A stretch of 64,000 nt of DNA, from positions 9,684,340-9,748,339 of the forward strand of contig NC_091228.1 in the NCBI RefSeq assembly GCF_040958095.1, written 5' to 3'. This DNA comes from Procambarus clarkii. Its lineage: Eukaryota; Arthropoda; Malacostraca; Decapoda; Cambaridae. Positions 10,448 to 26,619 of the stretch are shown in pieces. Made by a program: the position numbers and the translations under genes. Within the stretch, counting starts at the first letter, position 1. Every line of letters begins with the position of its first letter. The notes under the pieces are model-generated. The model was not told the DNA's origin. It searched no databases and saw only the letters and a program-made list of their open reading frames with translations.

Positions 10448-10973
10448 GTAAAAACAGAGCACTAAAAACACATAACAGTATATACAGAAATCATAAGACA
10501 TAATAACATACACAATGGTCCTCAACTAACGGAGGCCGTTACCACCCACCAAGATATGTAACAAATACAGAAAACATACCATCATAATAATTCCCTACAA
10601 GGGAAATCTAATAAAGAAAATGGACCAGCCCACACAATGGCAATAATAAAAATATATTGCAGTTCTCATGGCAAGGCTGGACACCACCCAGCAGCATGAC
10701 AAGCAAGGGCGGACACCCAACTCAAGGGTCCAGTAACAAAGCCTAACTCAATAAAACCTACATCAGCCGATTCACACAAACATCCAATCAAAATAACAGG
10801 ATTATGGAAACCCATATAATCATTTAAGGGTGAGGATGCAGCCTCAACCCACGGGTTAAGAAAACAATACAACGACTAACGCCGCCGCCTGCTAAACCCT
10901 ATAAGACTCGAGCAGCAGCAACATAAGCCGCCGTGAACCACCGAGCAAGAACCTTCGATTTGCTGTAGCCACC
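10448..10973. other. Unassigned, possibly 3' UTR of the minus-strand LINE
   Basis: No domain or terminal repeat was recognised. If the Tx1-type LINE extends past the two TIR elements, this would be its 3' untranslated region. Confidence 0.35.
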
Positions 10974-11358
10974 CAGCCCGTCCTCCAAACAAAGATCCAA
11001 AAGTGATTCCATGCACCCGCCAAACCCCCCTGTTTATGAATGAAAAGCAGTTTACACACGACTCACAACTGCTGACGTTCGAACATATCCGGAACAAGTG
11101 CTTCACTGACGAATTTTGTTCGAATCACAACGCTATAAATGCTTCACCCACATACTACAAATACAAATAATCGCCAACAGAACCTAAACACCTAACCTAA
11201 CCTAACCTATGCCTATATATGCACAATATGCTAATATATTATAATATTAATTTATACTTGAGAAAATTCCCGTTTTGAATGAACAGCATATTAAAATTTA
11301 TGAATGCGTCTGTGGGGTCGACCGCTCGATGTAATGGACTTGAGTCGAGGACGGGTTG
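10974..11358. mobile_element. 385-bp nonautonomous TIR element, copy 1
   Basis: It begins CAGCCCGTCCTC and ends GAGGACGGGTTG, an inverted repeat of about 12 bp with one mismatch. The interior is non-coding and includes a (CCTAA)n stretch near 11195-11210. A second copy follows after 6 bp, and rearranged copies lie near 18.7 kb. No clear target duplication is seen. Confidence 0.7.
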
Positions 11359-11364
11359 AAATGC

Positions 11365-11743
11365 CAGCCCGTCCTCCAAACAAAGATCCAAAAGTGATTT
11401 CATGCACCCGCCAAACCCCCTGTTTATGAATGAAAAGCGGTTTACACACGACTCACAACTGCTGACGTTCAAACATATCTGGAACAAGTGCTTCACTGAC
11501 GAATTTTGTTCGAACCACAACGCTATAAATGCTTCACCCACGTACTACAAATACAAATAATCGCCAACAGAACCTAAACACCTAACCTAACCTATGCCTA
11601 TATATGCACAATATGCTAATATATTAAAATATTAATTTATACTTGAGAAAATTCCCGTTTTGAATGAACAGCATATTAAAATTTATGAATGCATCTGTGG
11701 GGTCGACCGCTGGATGTAATGGACTTGAGTCGAGGACCGATTG
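11365..11743. mobile_element. Nonautonomous TIR element, copy 2
   Basis: This is a near-identical neighbour of copy 1 in the same orientation. It is shorter mainly because it has fewer CCTAA units. The right terminus is mutated (GAGGACCGATTG). The spacing of copies 1 and 2 is 391 bp, so a tandem duplication of one insertion is as likely as two insertions. Confidence 0.7.
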
Positions 11744-14700
11744 CGTGTAGTGCAGCCTACCCCCTCAAGAACCCCAATATCTCAGCCACATTGTACCCTT
11801 CTAACCAACCAACCCACAAACAAAAGATGTAGTCCGACACAAACATCCCTAACATGATAAAAGTCTACTATTCCCTTCCGGAAACGACAAGAGGAAAAGC
11901 CGCAGCAAATCTACCCGCAAATCAGACCCACAGAAGGTTACATTCATACCCCGAACCAATCTACCAAACAAGAAACTCGCCGACAAAAGTAAAACACACG
12001 AAATTGGGACTCGGGCCCCCCCCCAATGAACACAATCAATTGAGCCCACAATACCTAACTTAAACAACCGCTCATTGGTAGCCAGAATCTCATGAAGAAA
12101 TCGAAACATCAACTCCCATTGTTTAAGGACCAGAAACGGCGCCCGCAGAGAGCCCTACACCGTCCCTCAATCAAATACCGGGTACAATCCCTCCACACGG
12201 TGGGCCACACGACCCAAAAGAACCCGATACACCTTCCGTCAACCAAAAGACATACCCATGATACCTTGATAAGGAGCGAAGAATGAGTACCGCACAGGAG
12301 TAGACCGACGGCGTGACGAAAGCTACGTCCATACAGACCGGCACCTCCATTAGATAACTCACCCGCATCGAACTAAAGTACAGAGTCAAGGAATTGAGAC
12401 CATCCCCTAACTCAAGCACCCTACGAAACATCACCCAAAAAACAGCCATCAACTTTACATACACATCAGCCAGCACTATCCCACCTTCCGCCAGACCCTG
12501 ACACAAGGAGGACCTGCGAACCATCGGGTGGTAGCGGCCACACCACACATACCGAAAAACATTATTTTCTAAATCCAGCGCACGGGCCCTGCTCAATGGG
12601 AAATAATGGGCTAAATACCATACCTTAGAAAGAACTCGACAACAGATGATTAGTGCTTGCTGAAAAATCGTCAAGACCCTCTTGGACAGCATCCCCACCG
12701 CCGCCACCACCGAGCGAGCAACCGCCACCCAATTATGCAACAATGATTCCTCATAAGAAACAAACCATGTGATACCCAGCATACGAACTGATCGCACCTC
12801 CGGCAGCCACGAGCCCTCCCACGACTCCCGACCAGCGCAACTACCCAGCCCCATAATACAAGATTTCTGACGATTGATGACAGCACCTGTGGCCAGCTCC
12901 AAACTATGCACCACGTCCTGCACGTGGTGCACAGACCTCCGAATCCACTGTAACCACAAACATGTCGTATCATCGGCATACCCACCCACTCTCAGGTTAA
13001 ACCCGTTGGGCAACCATGCGGAGACGATAGAGCCACTGGCCTGCACCGCTCGAAACAACAGTTCCTGAAATATATCATACAAAAGCATCGACAGTGGGGG
13101 GGGGGGGCAACCCTGGCGAACCGAGCGCCCAATGGAAAACGTAGTACTAAATAACCCATCCACTCACACTCGACTACACCACCCTTCATACAACAAATAT
13201 GAACCCAAAGTATAAACCGGGGGGGAAGGGGGGGGCAACGCCAAGCCTCTCCAAAATCCACAATAATATATCAATGGCCACACAAGGACTTGGACCAGTG
13301 CAGATTTATCAAAGCTGCCGAACCCCCAGTCTGCAACAGATAGACAATCGGATCCCGGACCAAGGTGTGGCAATGGAACAACGACCTTCTGGGCATCCCA
13401 CAAAACTGATCCCATGAAAGCAGGATCACCACTGACTAAAGTTGATTCGCTAACAGTTTCAATATGATCTTGTAATCCTGATTGAGAAGCGTTATCGGAC
13501 GCCAATTAGTAAAGCACGCGTTGCTAGGCTTAGAATAGAGCCCCACAATTCTAAGCGATAACCTCTATGAAATCAGCTCCAATAATATCACAGCAGGATA
13601 CATAAAACTCCGTCAGCAGTCCAGCAAACCCAGGCACCTGGTCCTTTCTCAAAGACCGTGCAATATCCCAGACCTCCGTACAACCAACCGTGCCCTCCAA
13701 AAAGCGAACAGTCCAACAGACAACCCTCAAGAACAAAATCCAATAAAAAATTCCTCCATACTCCTATCCCCCCCTCCCCCTCGACCCTCCTATAAAGAAC
13801 TTCAAGCTTCCGTCAAGAATACAAAAGCACACTATCTGTATTCGACAAAACTGAACCATCAGGCATACGAAAACTAGTCAACAACACCGACTAACGATCA
13901 TCCTCCTCTTTTCAGAGCAAGAACTGTGAAATACGTTCCCCAAACAACCGCTCCACCATCCTAGCTCGGACCTGCACCCCCGCGGCCATCTCCTCCTCCA
14001 ATCTCACGAATCTGGTCTTACACAACAAAATCTATACAATAAACATCATCTTAAACTTCTCCTTACACCAATCCAAAATACAAGGGAAACAACGTTTTCT
14101 TTAGACTATCGAAGCTCATCGAACCCGAACCAGTTCATGGACGTCGGGACACTGCAGCAAACTACAATTGAGCTTTCACAAGCCCCCTCCCCACCCGCAC
14201 CTGACTCCGAACACCAACCTTCACAAACACCATACCGTTGTCAGAGAAAGTAACCGGAACTGTTCGAAAGGAGTGCACTGCTTCCTCCCACTTATGAATA
14301 TAAACCCTATCCTTAGTGAGCACGAAACACAAGAGACATAAGTAAATTCCAAAGCTCCCCCTGAATCATAGCCGCATTCTTAAACCCACAACAACACAGT
14401 TTCCACCAATGCTGGGGACGCATTTACAGATATCGGACTACTACAGTCCCGAGCCGATGTAACACAGTTTAAATCACCCCCAAAAACCATCAATTGAGTA
14501 TCATTTCGCAGAAAGTGCCACACCTCGATATTAAAAAAAGCCTCCCTCTCCTGGTGCCGAGCAGAACCAGAAGGCGCATAAACATTCAACAAAGGAATTA
14601 CTGACCATAGATACGAAATCCACACAAACAGAATCCTGCCCTCATCCATATCCGTGTGCAACACCGAAATCGGAGCCCGTTAGGAAATGTGAACTAGCGT

Positions 14701-14915
14701 ACCACCCTTATAATAATCTGGTAGGAATCAACAAAATTCTAAACCTATCAGCTAATCCCTGCAACAAGCTCACATCCCGGACATTATACTCCTGAATAAA
14801 AGCTATGTCAACCATGTGTCAATGAAGCATCGAGTCCAGACCCATCTGAGTGGCCAGAGAACGAAGCCCATTGACATTCAGGGAGGCACAAAAAGATGGG
14901 GAGCCATCAAAACAG
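11744..14915 (-). pseudogene. Decayed L1/Tx1-type LINE ORF2
   Basis: Read on the minus strand, it starts near 14915 with SLNVNGLRS-like and DIAFIQEYNVRD blocks of an AP-type endonuclease, then LLNVYAPSG and VFGGDLNCV (14380-14664). RT fingers PGFAGLLTEFYVSCCDIIG lie at 13551-13736. A long open piece (12171-13163) carries GRSVRQGCPPPPLSMLLYD (motif B), GYADDTTCL (motif C), VINRQKSCIMGLG and a thumb with ALIICCRVLSKVWYLAHYFP. The C-terminal RLFKLGIVGSIDC block (11849-12112) is the end of the ORF. Motif A is degraded near 13200-13500. Multiple frameshifts mean it is inactive. The L1/Tx1 assignment rests on the fingers and on the LSKVWY...FRYVW thumb pattern. Confidence 0.8.
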
Positions 14916-15160
14916 GGAGCGGGAAACACAAGGATCTAACTATCCAACCCGTCCTCACACTAGGCTCAAACATCAACCACTACCTTGGACCACATATGAA
15001 CAAACATAACAGCTCCCCTTGTACCTGGTATAATCTACGACAGAACAACTGACCACTATCCTACCTTTCTCATAGCGAACATGGACATAACACCCCCAAA
15101 AAGCAAGACACTTTCATTTAGGTTACACAGTGAATCAGCTTTAGGCAATCTTACAAATGC

Positions 15161-18538
<3,378 letters not shown>

Positions 18539-18540
18539 CT

Positions 18541-19060
18541 AGGCTATTTAAAGCAGCATCTGTTCTCCCCAGACGCATTCATAAATTTTAACATACTGCA
18601 TGTGCATTAAAATCGAGTTTGTTCTCATATATAAATTAATATTACTATGCAAAAAATTTTATGTATAGCTAGGCGGAGGTTAGGTGTTTAGGTTCTGTTG
18701 GAGATTATTTGTATTTACAACCCATCCTCGACTCAAGTTTATTACATCCAGTGGTTGCCTACAGACGCATTCATAAATTTTAACATGCTGCTCATTCAAA
18801 ACAGGAATTTTCTCATTTATAAATTAATATTATAATAAATTAGCATATTGTGCATATATAGGCAAAGGTTAGGTCTTTAGGTTCTGTTGGCAATTATTTG
18901 TATTTGTAGTACGTGGGTGAAGCATTTATAGCATTGTGGTTCGAATAAAATTCGTCAGTAAAACACTTGTCCAGCCCGTCCTCCAAAGATGCAAAAGTGA
19001 TTCCATGCACCCGCCAAACCCCCTGTTTATGAATGAAAAACGGTTTACACATGGCATGAA
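18541..19060. mobile_element. Rearranged copies of the 385-bp TIR element
   Basis: A partial inverted copy is followed by CAACCCATCCTCGACTC near 18718 and a longer inverted copy running to about 18972. Then a forward start (CAGCCCGTCCTCCAAAG) runs to about 19050. Each is related to 10974-11743 with deletions. The head-to-head arrangement shows rearrangement after insertion. Confidence 0.6.
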
Positions 19061-20889
19061 GGAAAGCTAACTCTCAATATATTGATATTTAATTGATTGA
19101 CTTAAATTACTCGAAGTACCACCCTATTTTTACTGAAAAGGGAAACAGATAAATAAGCAATAGAAAAGGACTGAAATATCCGTGCCTGTGGATAATGTGA
19201 CTATTAAGAATTATTCCTTGAATATTAATGGACTATAGATAAAATTACTATTCAAGAGGTAAACTTTCCCAAACTTCACAAATGGAGGGTTAATACCAGA
19301 AGTTGAGTACTCCTGGTACGGTTCATCGAGGCTGGTTCTTCCTCGAAAAAAGTTAGTAACTCTTACTAAGATATAAATAAAATAGACATTTGATAATTTG
19401 GTTAGTAGGAAGAATATATTGTATAATGATTAAATCAGAAGATTGTTCTCATCTAAAGTTCATGAGGCTATGAAATTATACTTGACTTCCTAAATCACGT
19501 AAATGAAATATAATCTCAAGTTATTATTAGGTTTCAACCGTTCATTAGTAAATAGTAAGTAAATTAGAATAATTTCAGCTGCTTAGCTGTAACAGTGAAC
19601 AGAGGTGCGGTGTCGAGATGGCGTCATCTGGGACTTGCTGGAACACGTGATCCACTAGCATAGCGTGGGAAATTGTTGCTATCACAGCAGCTCCAACACA
19701 CGCTGGAAACCCAATAGAATGTAAAAATTGTCTACACAAATTAGATTATGTCATTACGATTCAATGGATGAGACAAATTAAATTCTTTGCGGACATACAT
19801 GGCGTTAGGGAAGGTATTATAACGTAACGATGGACTAAGTGCACAGTAATAATATAGAGAGCTCCTATAAAAATACTAGAACACTTAACCTGCTGGTTGT
19901 CCACCGATGCAATCCTTGGATCGTTAATGGAGTAGTTGCACACTCCAAGGCCGATTAATAGCATGGGCCTATCGTGTAATTGATGAAAGCTTCGCCTCTC
20001 CCTGGACTAATGGCCGCCACATTGTCTAAGTGTCGTCCAACCGCATGGAGCTCAGGCATCCGACTCCTCCCTTCCTCTACCCCTCTCTCGCGCATGCGCA
20101 ACATATTAGTAGAAATGGAAAATTATTTTCCTTGTAATTACTCTACTTAATACGTCAATGAGAATTGGGTTGCAATTATAGGGAGTTAAATATTGTTTCC
20201 ATTCTCGCTGAATAACAATAATTATGAACAGTGTTCTTATTGAACGAGAAATGGAGAGAAGTTCTGTTTCTTCCATGACGGTTTAATATAACAGATAAAC
20301 TGTTATATAGTGATATTTTAGTTAATAACTCGTTGTTATTGAATCATTAGTTGTTATATTATCAGGTATTAATTTTCATAAAGAATACTGATAAAAGTTG
20401 AGAATATTATTCAATTCTCTGGCATGTTGGCAATAATTATGTCTTGCTGGACCTAGATTCAGGAAGCTGTGTATTTCTTCGTAAGTGGGTTTGCTACGAA
20501 GGTTCCTAAGTGCGCCCTAAGAAGATGCTTAGGTGCGATTCAATAAGGTCCACTTAGGAAGAAAATTGTTGGTTCACCTGCGTGCCGATAGAGGTCACTA
20601 CTGTGTTTCGTTTGGCCAATCAGAGAGCAGCAACATTCTTCATATTGAAGATTTAGCGCTGGCTTATCGGAGCTCTACTGCCTCCTATTTACGTCGAATT
20701 TTCTTATAAAATTAGTATATTTCGAAGTAAAACAATGTTTTTTCAACTTCTACAGCCAGCACCGACATTGTAGTAAACAAATATGTTACATTTGTTGTTT
20801 ACCTACGTAATTCTTAGAGATACTGTGTAGCTGTCCATGTTGCTCGGAAGATGCGCTGACAATTATTGTATATATTTACTGAATTTACC

Positions 20890-21700
20890 CAAGGGCCACT
20901 AACTATCTAGTGGCCTCGAAGAGGACAGAAAGCCGGCGGCTTGTTAAAGGAACCGCCAATTGTCTACTGATATTTTTTAGCTGGAATTTGGCATTTACGG
21001 CTTCAGCGGGTAGGCGGTTCCATGGGTTTATAGCCCTCTTGGTAGAAAAAAACATCTGTTTTCAGTCCTACTTGAGAGAACATACTCTCCAACACTATAT
21101 CTGTGATTGCCCTGTTATCAGTGACTTCATACCAAATGGTATGAGGTATTTTGGGCTCTGTAATTACTTCATACACTCAGGAATATTGGAAGATATTCTT
21201 GTGCTGCACCCAGATTTTGCCAGTGGAGGCTAATAGATCAGCATTAAGTATTTTGTTCTCTCCTAATTCCATGTATGACTGGCCATCCTGTGAGGTGAGG
21301 ATGTTGGATGAGCTTATAGCTGGTTTTTGATCTACACTGTGTGGTCCTTTATACAGAATAGGGAAGCAGCACATTGCTGTGTATACCTAAACATGTTTAA
21401 AAATACATTGTTTGAGAGGAGTCTTGTAGAAACTGGTAAGAGTAATTATAATATAATGTTTCCATGATTCAGTGCTTACCTCTTGTGAAAATCGGGAAGA
21501 GTTGTTTAGTCAGAGTTGATTAGTTTTTTGTATTGAGGCTGGTATTTTCTAAATTGATTCCATGTACAGTACTGTATGTCTAACCATCCTGTGAGATGGG
21601 AGTATTAGATAAACTTACAGCTAGTTTTTTATCTACACTGTGTAATATTCCATATAGAATAGGGTAGCAGCACATTGCTGTGTATACCTAATCTTCTTAA
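20890..21700 (+). pseudogene. LINE C-terminal fragment with duplicated 3' UTR
   Basis: The protein fragment REHTLQHYICDCPVISDF...LCNYFIHSGILEDILVLHP ends at a TAA at 21231-21233. It resembles the cysteine-containing C-terminus of a LINE ORF2 (HYxxxCPxI pattern). The following 165 bp (about 21236-21400, with CTACACTGTGTGGTCC and GCAGCACATTGCTGTGTATACC) reappear at about 21535-21700 with roughly 20 percent changes. The 3' UTR is thus present twice in tandem. No RT domain is present and the clade was not determined. Confidence 0.5.
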
Positions 21701-22046
21701 TAAAAAAAATCAGTAATAAAGATTTTAAATTATAGTTTGTATTATTACAAATACAGTACTGTATTATCCTTATTAAATCATGTTGACCATGGATCATTAA
21801 GATCTTATGTTGATATGTAACAGTCATATTTCTTTTGAACTGCTAATCCATGCTAATCATTCATTAAATTGTGCATTATGTCTCAATTTTTCACTTCCTT
21901 GGATATACTGTACAGTACAAAAAGATAGGATAAAAATAAACCAGTAATATTTCTTTCATTATATTTTTCATTTAAATAACTGCATCAATATTTTTACAGC
22001 TGACAGGATTTGTCTTACCATACAGGTGCATTATTTGTTAAAAAAA

Positions 22047-22110
22047 ATTTGGTTTATTGTTACACACAATGGTGCTATATAGCCTTCCCAGCTTGGTGCC
22101 TTCTTTTAAT
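22047..22110 (+). mobile_element. I-like LINE 3' tail tag
   Basis: GGTGCTATATAGCCTTCCCA and GGTGCCTTCTTTTAATACTT match the 3' UTR end of the full-length I-like element. Only about 60 bp remain. Confidence 0.6.
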
Positions 22111-22144
22111 ACTTACTGATTAAAATATAAATGATAAATACATT

Positions 22145-22670
22145 TTATTCAGGAAAAGTACATACAGTTGACTGACAAACATAATGTTGGATTTATAGAC
22201 AGAGCTAGTACATACAATACCTAAAGCCACTAATACTCATAGCATTTCGGGCAAGGTGTGGGAAAAAAAACAGACTAAAACTTAATAGTAATCGGGATTA
22301 GGTATAAATTGTGTTGAAAGAAGGAATAAAAAATACAAAAAGGGGGGTTAACATAGCATAAATCAGCAATTGCACATGTTGGTGAACAGCGTTGTTTAAA
22401 AAATAGCAAGACATGGGTTGACATTTAGGAGGTAAGTTAGGTTACATGGAGTTAATTAAGCAGTACTTGGTTTAACTTAAACTGGTTGAGAGAGGTACAG
22501 CCTTTGACATGATTCGGGAGGTCATTGCACATTCTGGGTCCCTCGATTTGTAGAGCACTTCTAGTTTGGTTACACACAGCCAAATTGCGTAACAGGAAGA
22601 GGTCTTGGACACAAATTTGTTCCATGCTAAATGTAGAGGAATTAGCTGAGTATTCCTCAAATAAAATAAG
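22145..22670 (-). pseudogene. LINE-B 3' end
   Basis: The minus-strand translation gives LEVLYKSRDPECAMTSRIM...VPLSTSL in one frame, and GPRMCNDLPNHVKGCTSLNQFK in the neighbouring one. The latter is the C-terminal block of LINE-B (compare GPRMWNDLPNHVKDCTSLNQFK near 61000). The 3' UTR motif CCCGAAATGCTATGAGTATT appears inverted near 22225-22250. The copy is 5'-truncated and frameshifted. Confidence 0.75.
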
Positions 22671-22734
22671 TTGCCTCAGCTTATAAGGTAAATAAAATAA
22701 GCATTTCTCAAATAAGTAGCTGCCTCACCTCACT

Positions 22735-22795
22735 GCCTTACTGCTACATAGCCTTCCCGGCATGGTGCCTTCTTTTGATAATTACTTGTTCCACA
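22735..22795 (+). mobile_element. Second I-like LINE 3' tail tag
   Basis: GCTACATAGCCTTCCCGGCA followed by TGGTGCCTTCTTTTGATAAT is almost identical to the end of the 37496-43797 element. An adjacent AACAGGAAGAGGTCTTGGAC repeats LINE-B sequence of 22593-22612. Confidence 0.65.
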
Positions 22796-23234
22796 CCCAA
22801 ATTGTATAACAGGAAGAGGTCTTGGACCCCTACTTCCCTCTCTCTTTTTTAATAGTCTATATATTCATAATTATAGCTTTAAGTATTTAATGATTCAATG
22901 AATAAAGTTTTTAACATTTTTACCCTTCTCCTTACCAAACATCATTTGTGCAGCATATTTTTATTTTATGTCTCACCCAGATTTAATTTCAAAATAAAAC
23001 CAAACTAAATAAATTAGAAATGGGTATGTATAGCTAAGGTACAACCTTACTACTAGGTGAACAGGGGCATTTGGTGATAGTAAATGATCCCATCAGGCAG
23101 GGCTCATCACCTTCTCTCATATTTCATGTTCACCAGTGTTTATTTACTTAATAACTACGGGTATAATATCTTGCTATTATAAAACTAATTCTACTATCAT
23201 CAAACACATATTTACTTCAAGTTTCAAGCAGAGA

Positions 23235-23415
23235 ATGCTTATTTATTTATTTATTTATTTATTTATGCATATACAAGAATGTACATAAGGAATGTGAGGA
23301 TACAATTATGGTAATTACAGTCTTGTAAAACCACTAGCACGCGCAGCGTTTCTTTGCAGGTCCTTAATCTAAGAAAATTTTAAGGAGGTAAATACTTGCA
23401 AAATTTATAGACAAA
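23235..23415 (-). mobile_element. LINE-A 3' UTR fragment with (TTTA)n tail
   Basis: The (TTTA)n at about 23240-23265 is the inverted tail. Next come GCATATACAAGAATGTACAT and the inverted 3' UTR motif around 23335-23360. It is a very short 5'-truncated copy without coding sequence. Confidence 0.75.
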
Positions 23416-23493
23416 AAAATGCTTATATAACTAACACGAAGGACTCCTCTTCACTAGATTCACCAGCTATAATATTTTGGTCATGTTCCAATA

Positions 23494-23864
23494 CAACCCG
23501 TTCTCGCAAATTTAATAAGTCAATATTGACTTATTAGTTGCGTGCATAGGTGACATACTAAACATAATAGTTTCCCTTGAAAAGCTTCATAGAAAACACC
23601 GACCTTACCTAACCTACTTAGTATGTTAAAATAAGCATCTTATAGCTTCGTAATTACAATTGCTACTTAACCTATTATAGGTATAGGTTAGGTAATAATA
23701 GCAATTACGAAGCAATAAGATGCTTATCTTAACATACTAAGTAGGTTAGGTAAGGTCGGTGTTTTCTATGAAGCTTTTCAAGGGAAACTATTATGTTAAG
23801 TATGTCAACTATGTACATATTTAATAAGTCAATATTGACTTATTAAATTTGTGAGAACGGGTTG
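23494..23864. mobile_element. 371-bp foldback MITE
   Basis: Nearly the whole element is one inverted repeat with its centre near 23679. The termini are CAACCCGTTCTCGCAAATTT and, inverted, CAACCCGTTCTCACAAATTT. Both arms contain the palindrome AATAAGTCAATATTGACTTA. The seven bases TCCAATA flank it on both sides (23487-23493 and 23865-23871), which fits a target-site duplication. It has no coding capacity. Confidence 0.85.
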
Positions 23865-24288
23865 TCCAATATCATAAATCGATCCCAGTGTTATGTAGTA
23901 GAGAAAAAATGACTTATATCCAGTTTACGTAAAGCTACGAGTGGTCGAAACCACACTTAAATCCCGGAATGAACTTACGAAGGTTTTTCCACTTAGTGTA
24001 GTTACTTGAATACCGACGTAGCCGCCATGAAGGCGCTAAGACGGAAAACGCTCTTAGCTAAGAGGAAAAACCTTCGTAAGTACCTTTCTGAATCCGGCCC
24101 CTGGATATTATCTGACGCAATACTGCCCTCGATGTGGGGAGAATTTTAGTAAATGATCAGCGGATAGGAAAATATTAATTTATATTAGTACTACAGTTAG
24201 TAGGGTTAGTAGATATTATGCTTAGTATACAATAGTGATGATGTATTATGATACAATAAGGATGTATTAGTGTTGGAACTTTCCAACA

Positions 24289-26590
24289 TAACTCCCAGGG
24301 GGGGGGAACTCGGGTCGCAGTTCAATGTTGAGTGCTGAAGTACCCATTCCGAAGTTATTCTTGTGGGAAAAACCTGCTGGGATTGATATGAGAAAACTAC
24401 CAGGGACTTGTACTGAACTAAATTAAAAATTACTGTCTGCAAATTAATTCAACTAAAGTCTCTAGCTAGGGTCGTAAATCCTAGCTCCTCTTTTCTTAAT
24501 GACAGATTGTGGGCTGTAAGGGACAGGTGGGGTGAATGAATTAGTTGATAGGCTGATTGAAGATCCACAGTCCGCCTGTAGACAGGTATCTCACATCAGC
24601 TTGTATTTTATACAAGGATAAGATTTAATAAATTCAGTTCTATGACTGAAAACTGGTTCTGTTTAAATCAGGGATTTAAACATACAAAGTCTAGCCTAGC
24701 ACCATAACTATTAACAGCCAATATATTCTTGTACTATAAACAACAATTTAAATTGTATAAGTATGATAAATCACCTTAAATGTAGTCTAAGTACTGTTAC
24801 TAAGTACTAGAAATTATATTTAATTAAATGAACTTATATGATAACTAAGCAAGCAATTGTTAACTTAATTTATATATTCAAGGATATATGCAGATATATT
24901 CAAGGATATATATAGATGTAGATTTATATGAAGAAGTTCAGTCAGCCTGACTGAATATTTTCCCATACCATGGACACTCATGAGGATTTGTTTACCTCGA
25001 CTGAATCTTTTCTCACACAATGGACACTCATGAAGTTTGGGGCTTAAAGATTCAACTGCTGCACTACAATATTAATAAACTTACTGAAATATGAGGCGTT
25101 GCCTCGCTCTATAACCGACAGACAGACTATAGGATATATCAAAGTTACACAAGCATACAATTGGTCAATTAATATACTAAATAACCTTCAATATACTTCT
25201 CTGAATGCCTGGGTGCCTGTCTGACAAAGTGTGCCAGACTGGATAACTCTCTTGTCATGAGTTTAGGCACGATATTTTATATTACAGCTTTGCTGTTTGA
25301 TGTTCTAGTAGCATAGCTACGTGATTGTCCTTAATTGCAGTTGCACAAAAGATGAGGGTGGCGGTGGAGACAGTGTCACTGTGTGCTCCACTATACACTC
25401 TTATTTGATATAAATGTTCAAGGAATTTTCCTTGTAGATATTGTCCAGGTACTTCCCCAGTTGTAGAAAGTAATCACTGGTGATAAAGATAATTCGATAA
25501 GGTGTCCTGAGCTAAGTAACGTTCGCTAAGGCACTATTGTATGTTCTCACTCCTTAGTAAACAAACGGGTTCTGGCCGTGGAGTGTGGTGGGCGCTTCTT
25601 GTTCCTGAGATACCCCTCCCTCTCCCTTGAGAGGGGTAGCTTTCAATGAATATTGATTGATTATTTTTACTGTCTAGACATATGATTGAGATAAGATGTG
25701 ATTATAATATAATTAGATATAGGATATAAAGATTATAAGTAGTACTTGATAGTACTACTGTTCTTATTAAGGATTCGATTTATAATCTCTACCGGATGTT
25801 GATTAATGTTCCAATAGTTTTTTAATTAAGAAATCCTTCTAGAAGCTTCTGGATCCTTGAGAGATCATGCACAAAGTTACGTAGGCACCTATAGGGCCCC
25901 CTATGGTGTACGTGATCCTAGTGGCATTGTCATCTAGGATCAAGATGTATAATGAATCTATAGTGATTCTGCTATGATTTTGATATGATATAGAAATAAT
26001 ACATTTCTTAAATGATAATATTGATATGATGGGTAAAATTTCCCACAATTCTTATGTTAGTACGCACATAATGGATGTCCCGTATTTGTCAAAGACAGAT
26101 AAGACCCTAAGTCTTGTAAGGGAACTCATGTTAAATGTAAAACATTGAATTGTTAAATCATCTAAAGTTATTAACTACTAAAACTTACAATGTATTCAAT
26201 GACTGGTGTCGCTATGACGTGTAACGGTTGTGTCACTAAGTCTTAAAGTCTTGTAAACTCAGATATATTCTCCAGATGTAATAATGGTGTAGTCTGTGGC
26301 CTACACAAATTAAATTAATGGTTAAATCATGCAAGTTAAGCAGACTTAGAATCTACAGTGAGGTGAATGTCCTGGTCACTGTGACTTGTAACTGATTAGT
26401 TACTGGACATCACAACACGGTATCATCATGACTACCTTAAATTGGATGGTCAATTATTTGCCCTTAGTCAGAGCTATAATATTGTTGTAGTTTCCGTTTG
26501 CATTGTTGAGCAGTGGCTCTAAATGGTTGGGTGCTCGGTGGATCAGAATTGTTGTCCTCGGAAACTGTAGGTAAAGTTGGTTCTGTAGAA
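24289..26590. other. 2.3-kb stretch without recognised genes
   Basis: This AT-rich DNA lies between the 1.4-kb repeat and the BEL/Pao element. A small duplication (CATGGACACTCATGAGG / AATGGACACTCATGAAG) lies near 24970-25035. A 3' LTR of the minus-strand BEL/Pao element would be expected in the right part, but I could not identify its borders. Confidence 0.45.
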
Positions 26591-26619
26591 CACTCTCATT
26601 CTGCTAATTCGAGAGGTAC

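Larger units (their letters stand above)
20452..24100. mobile_element. 3.65-kb composite DNA element with CTGGA target duplication
   Basis: Comparison with the unsplit copy near 59177 shows an insertion bounded by CTGGA (20447-20451 and 24101-24105). The ends are CCTAGATTCAGGAAG and, inverted, GCCGGATTCAGAAAG. They share GATTCAG and are followed on both sides by CTTCGTAAG-type subrepeats. The interior holds only other repeats (LINE fragments and a foldback MITE). I see no transposase, so the original element was probably short and nonautonomous. Confidence 0.65.
19185..24288. repeat. 1.4-kb unclassified repeat, copy 1 (split by an insertion)
   Basis: 19185-20451 plus 24106-24288 align along their length with 57975-59372. 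Shared landmarks are ATTATTCCTTGAATATTAATGG at the left, CCACCGATGCAATCCTTG in the middle, and the ending TGTTGGAACTTTCCAACA at the right (itself an 8-bp palindrome). No protein is conserved between the two copies. The unit could be an LTR or a nonautonomous element. The CA end fits an LTR read on the minus strand, but no polypurine tract abuts it. Confidence 0.65.

Noticed and set aside
11190-11215. Telomere-like (CCTAA)n as a chromosome end or interstitial telomere
   Set aside because: Only three to four units within a MITE interior. It repeats with each MITE copy.
19185-24288. 1.4-kb repeat as the 3' LTR of the BEL/Pao element at 26.6-30.6 kb
   Set aside because: A gap of 2.3 kb separates it from the integrase end, and no polypurine tract abuts its CA border. 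The second copy at 58 kb has no BEL sequence beside it.
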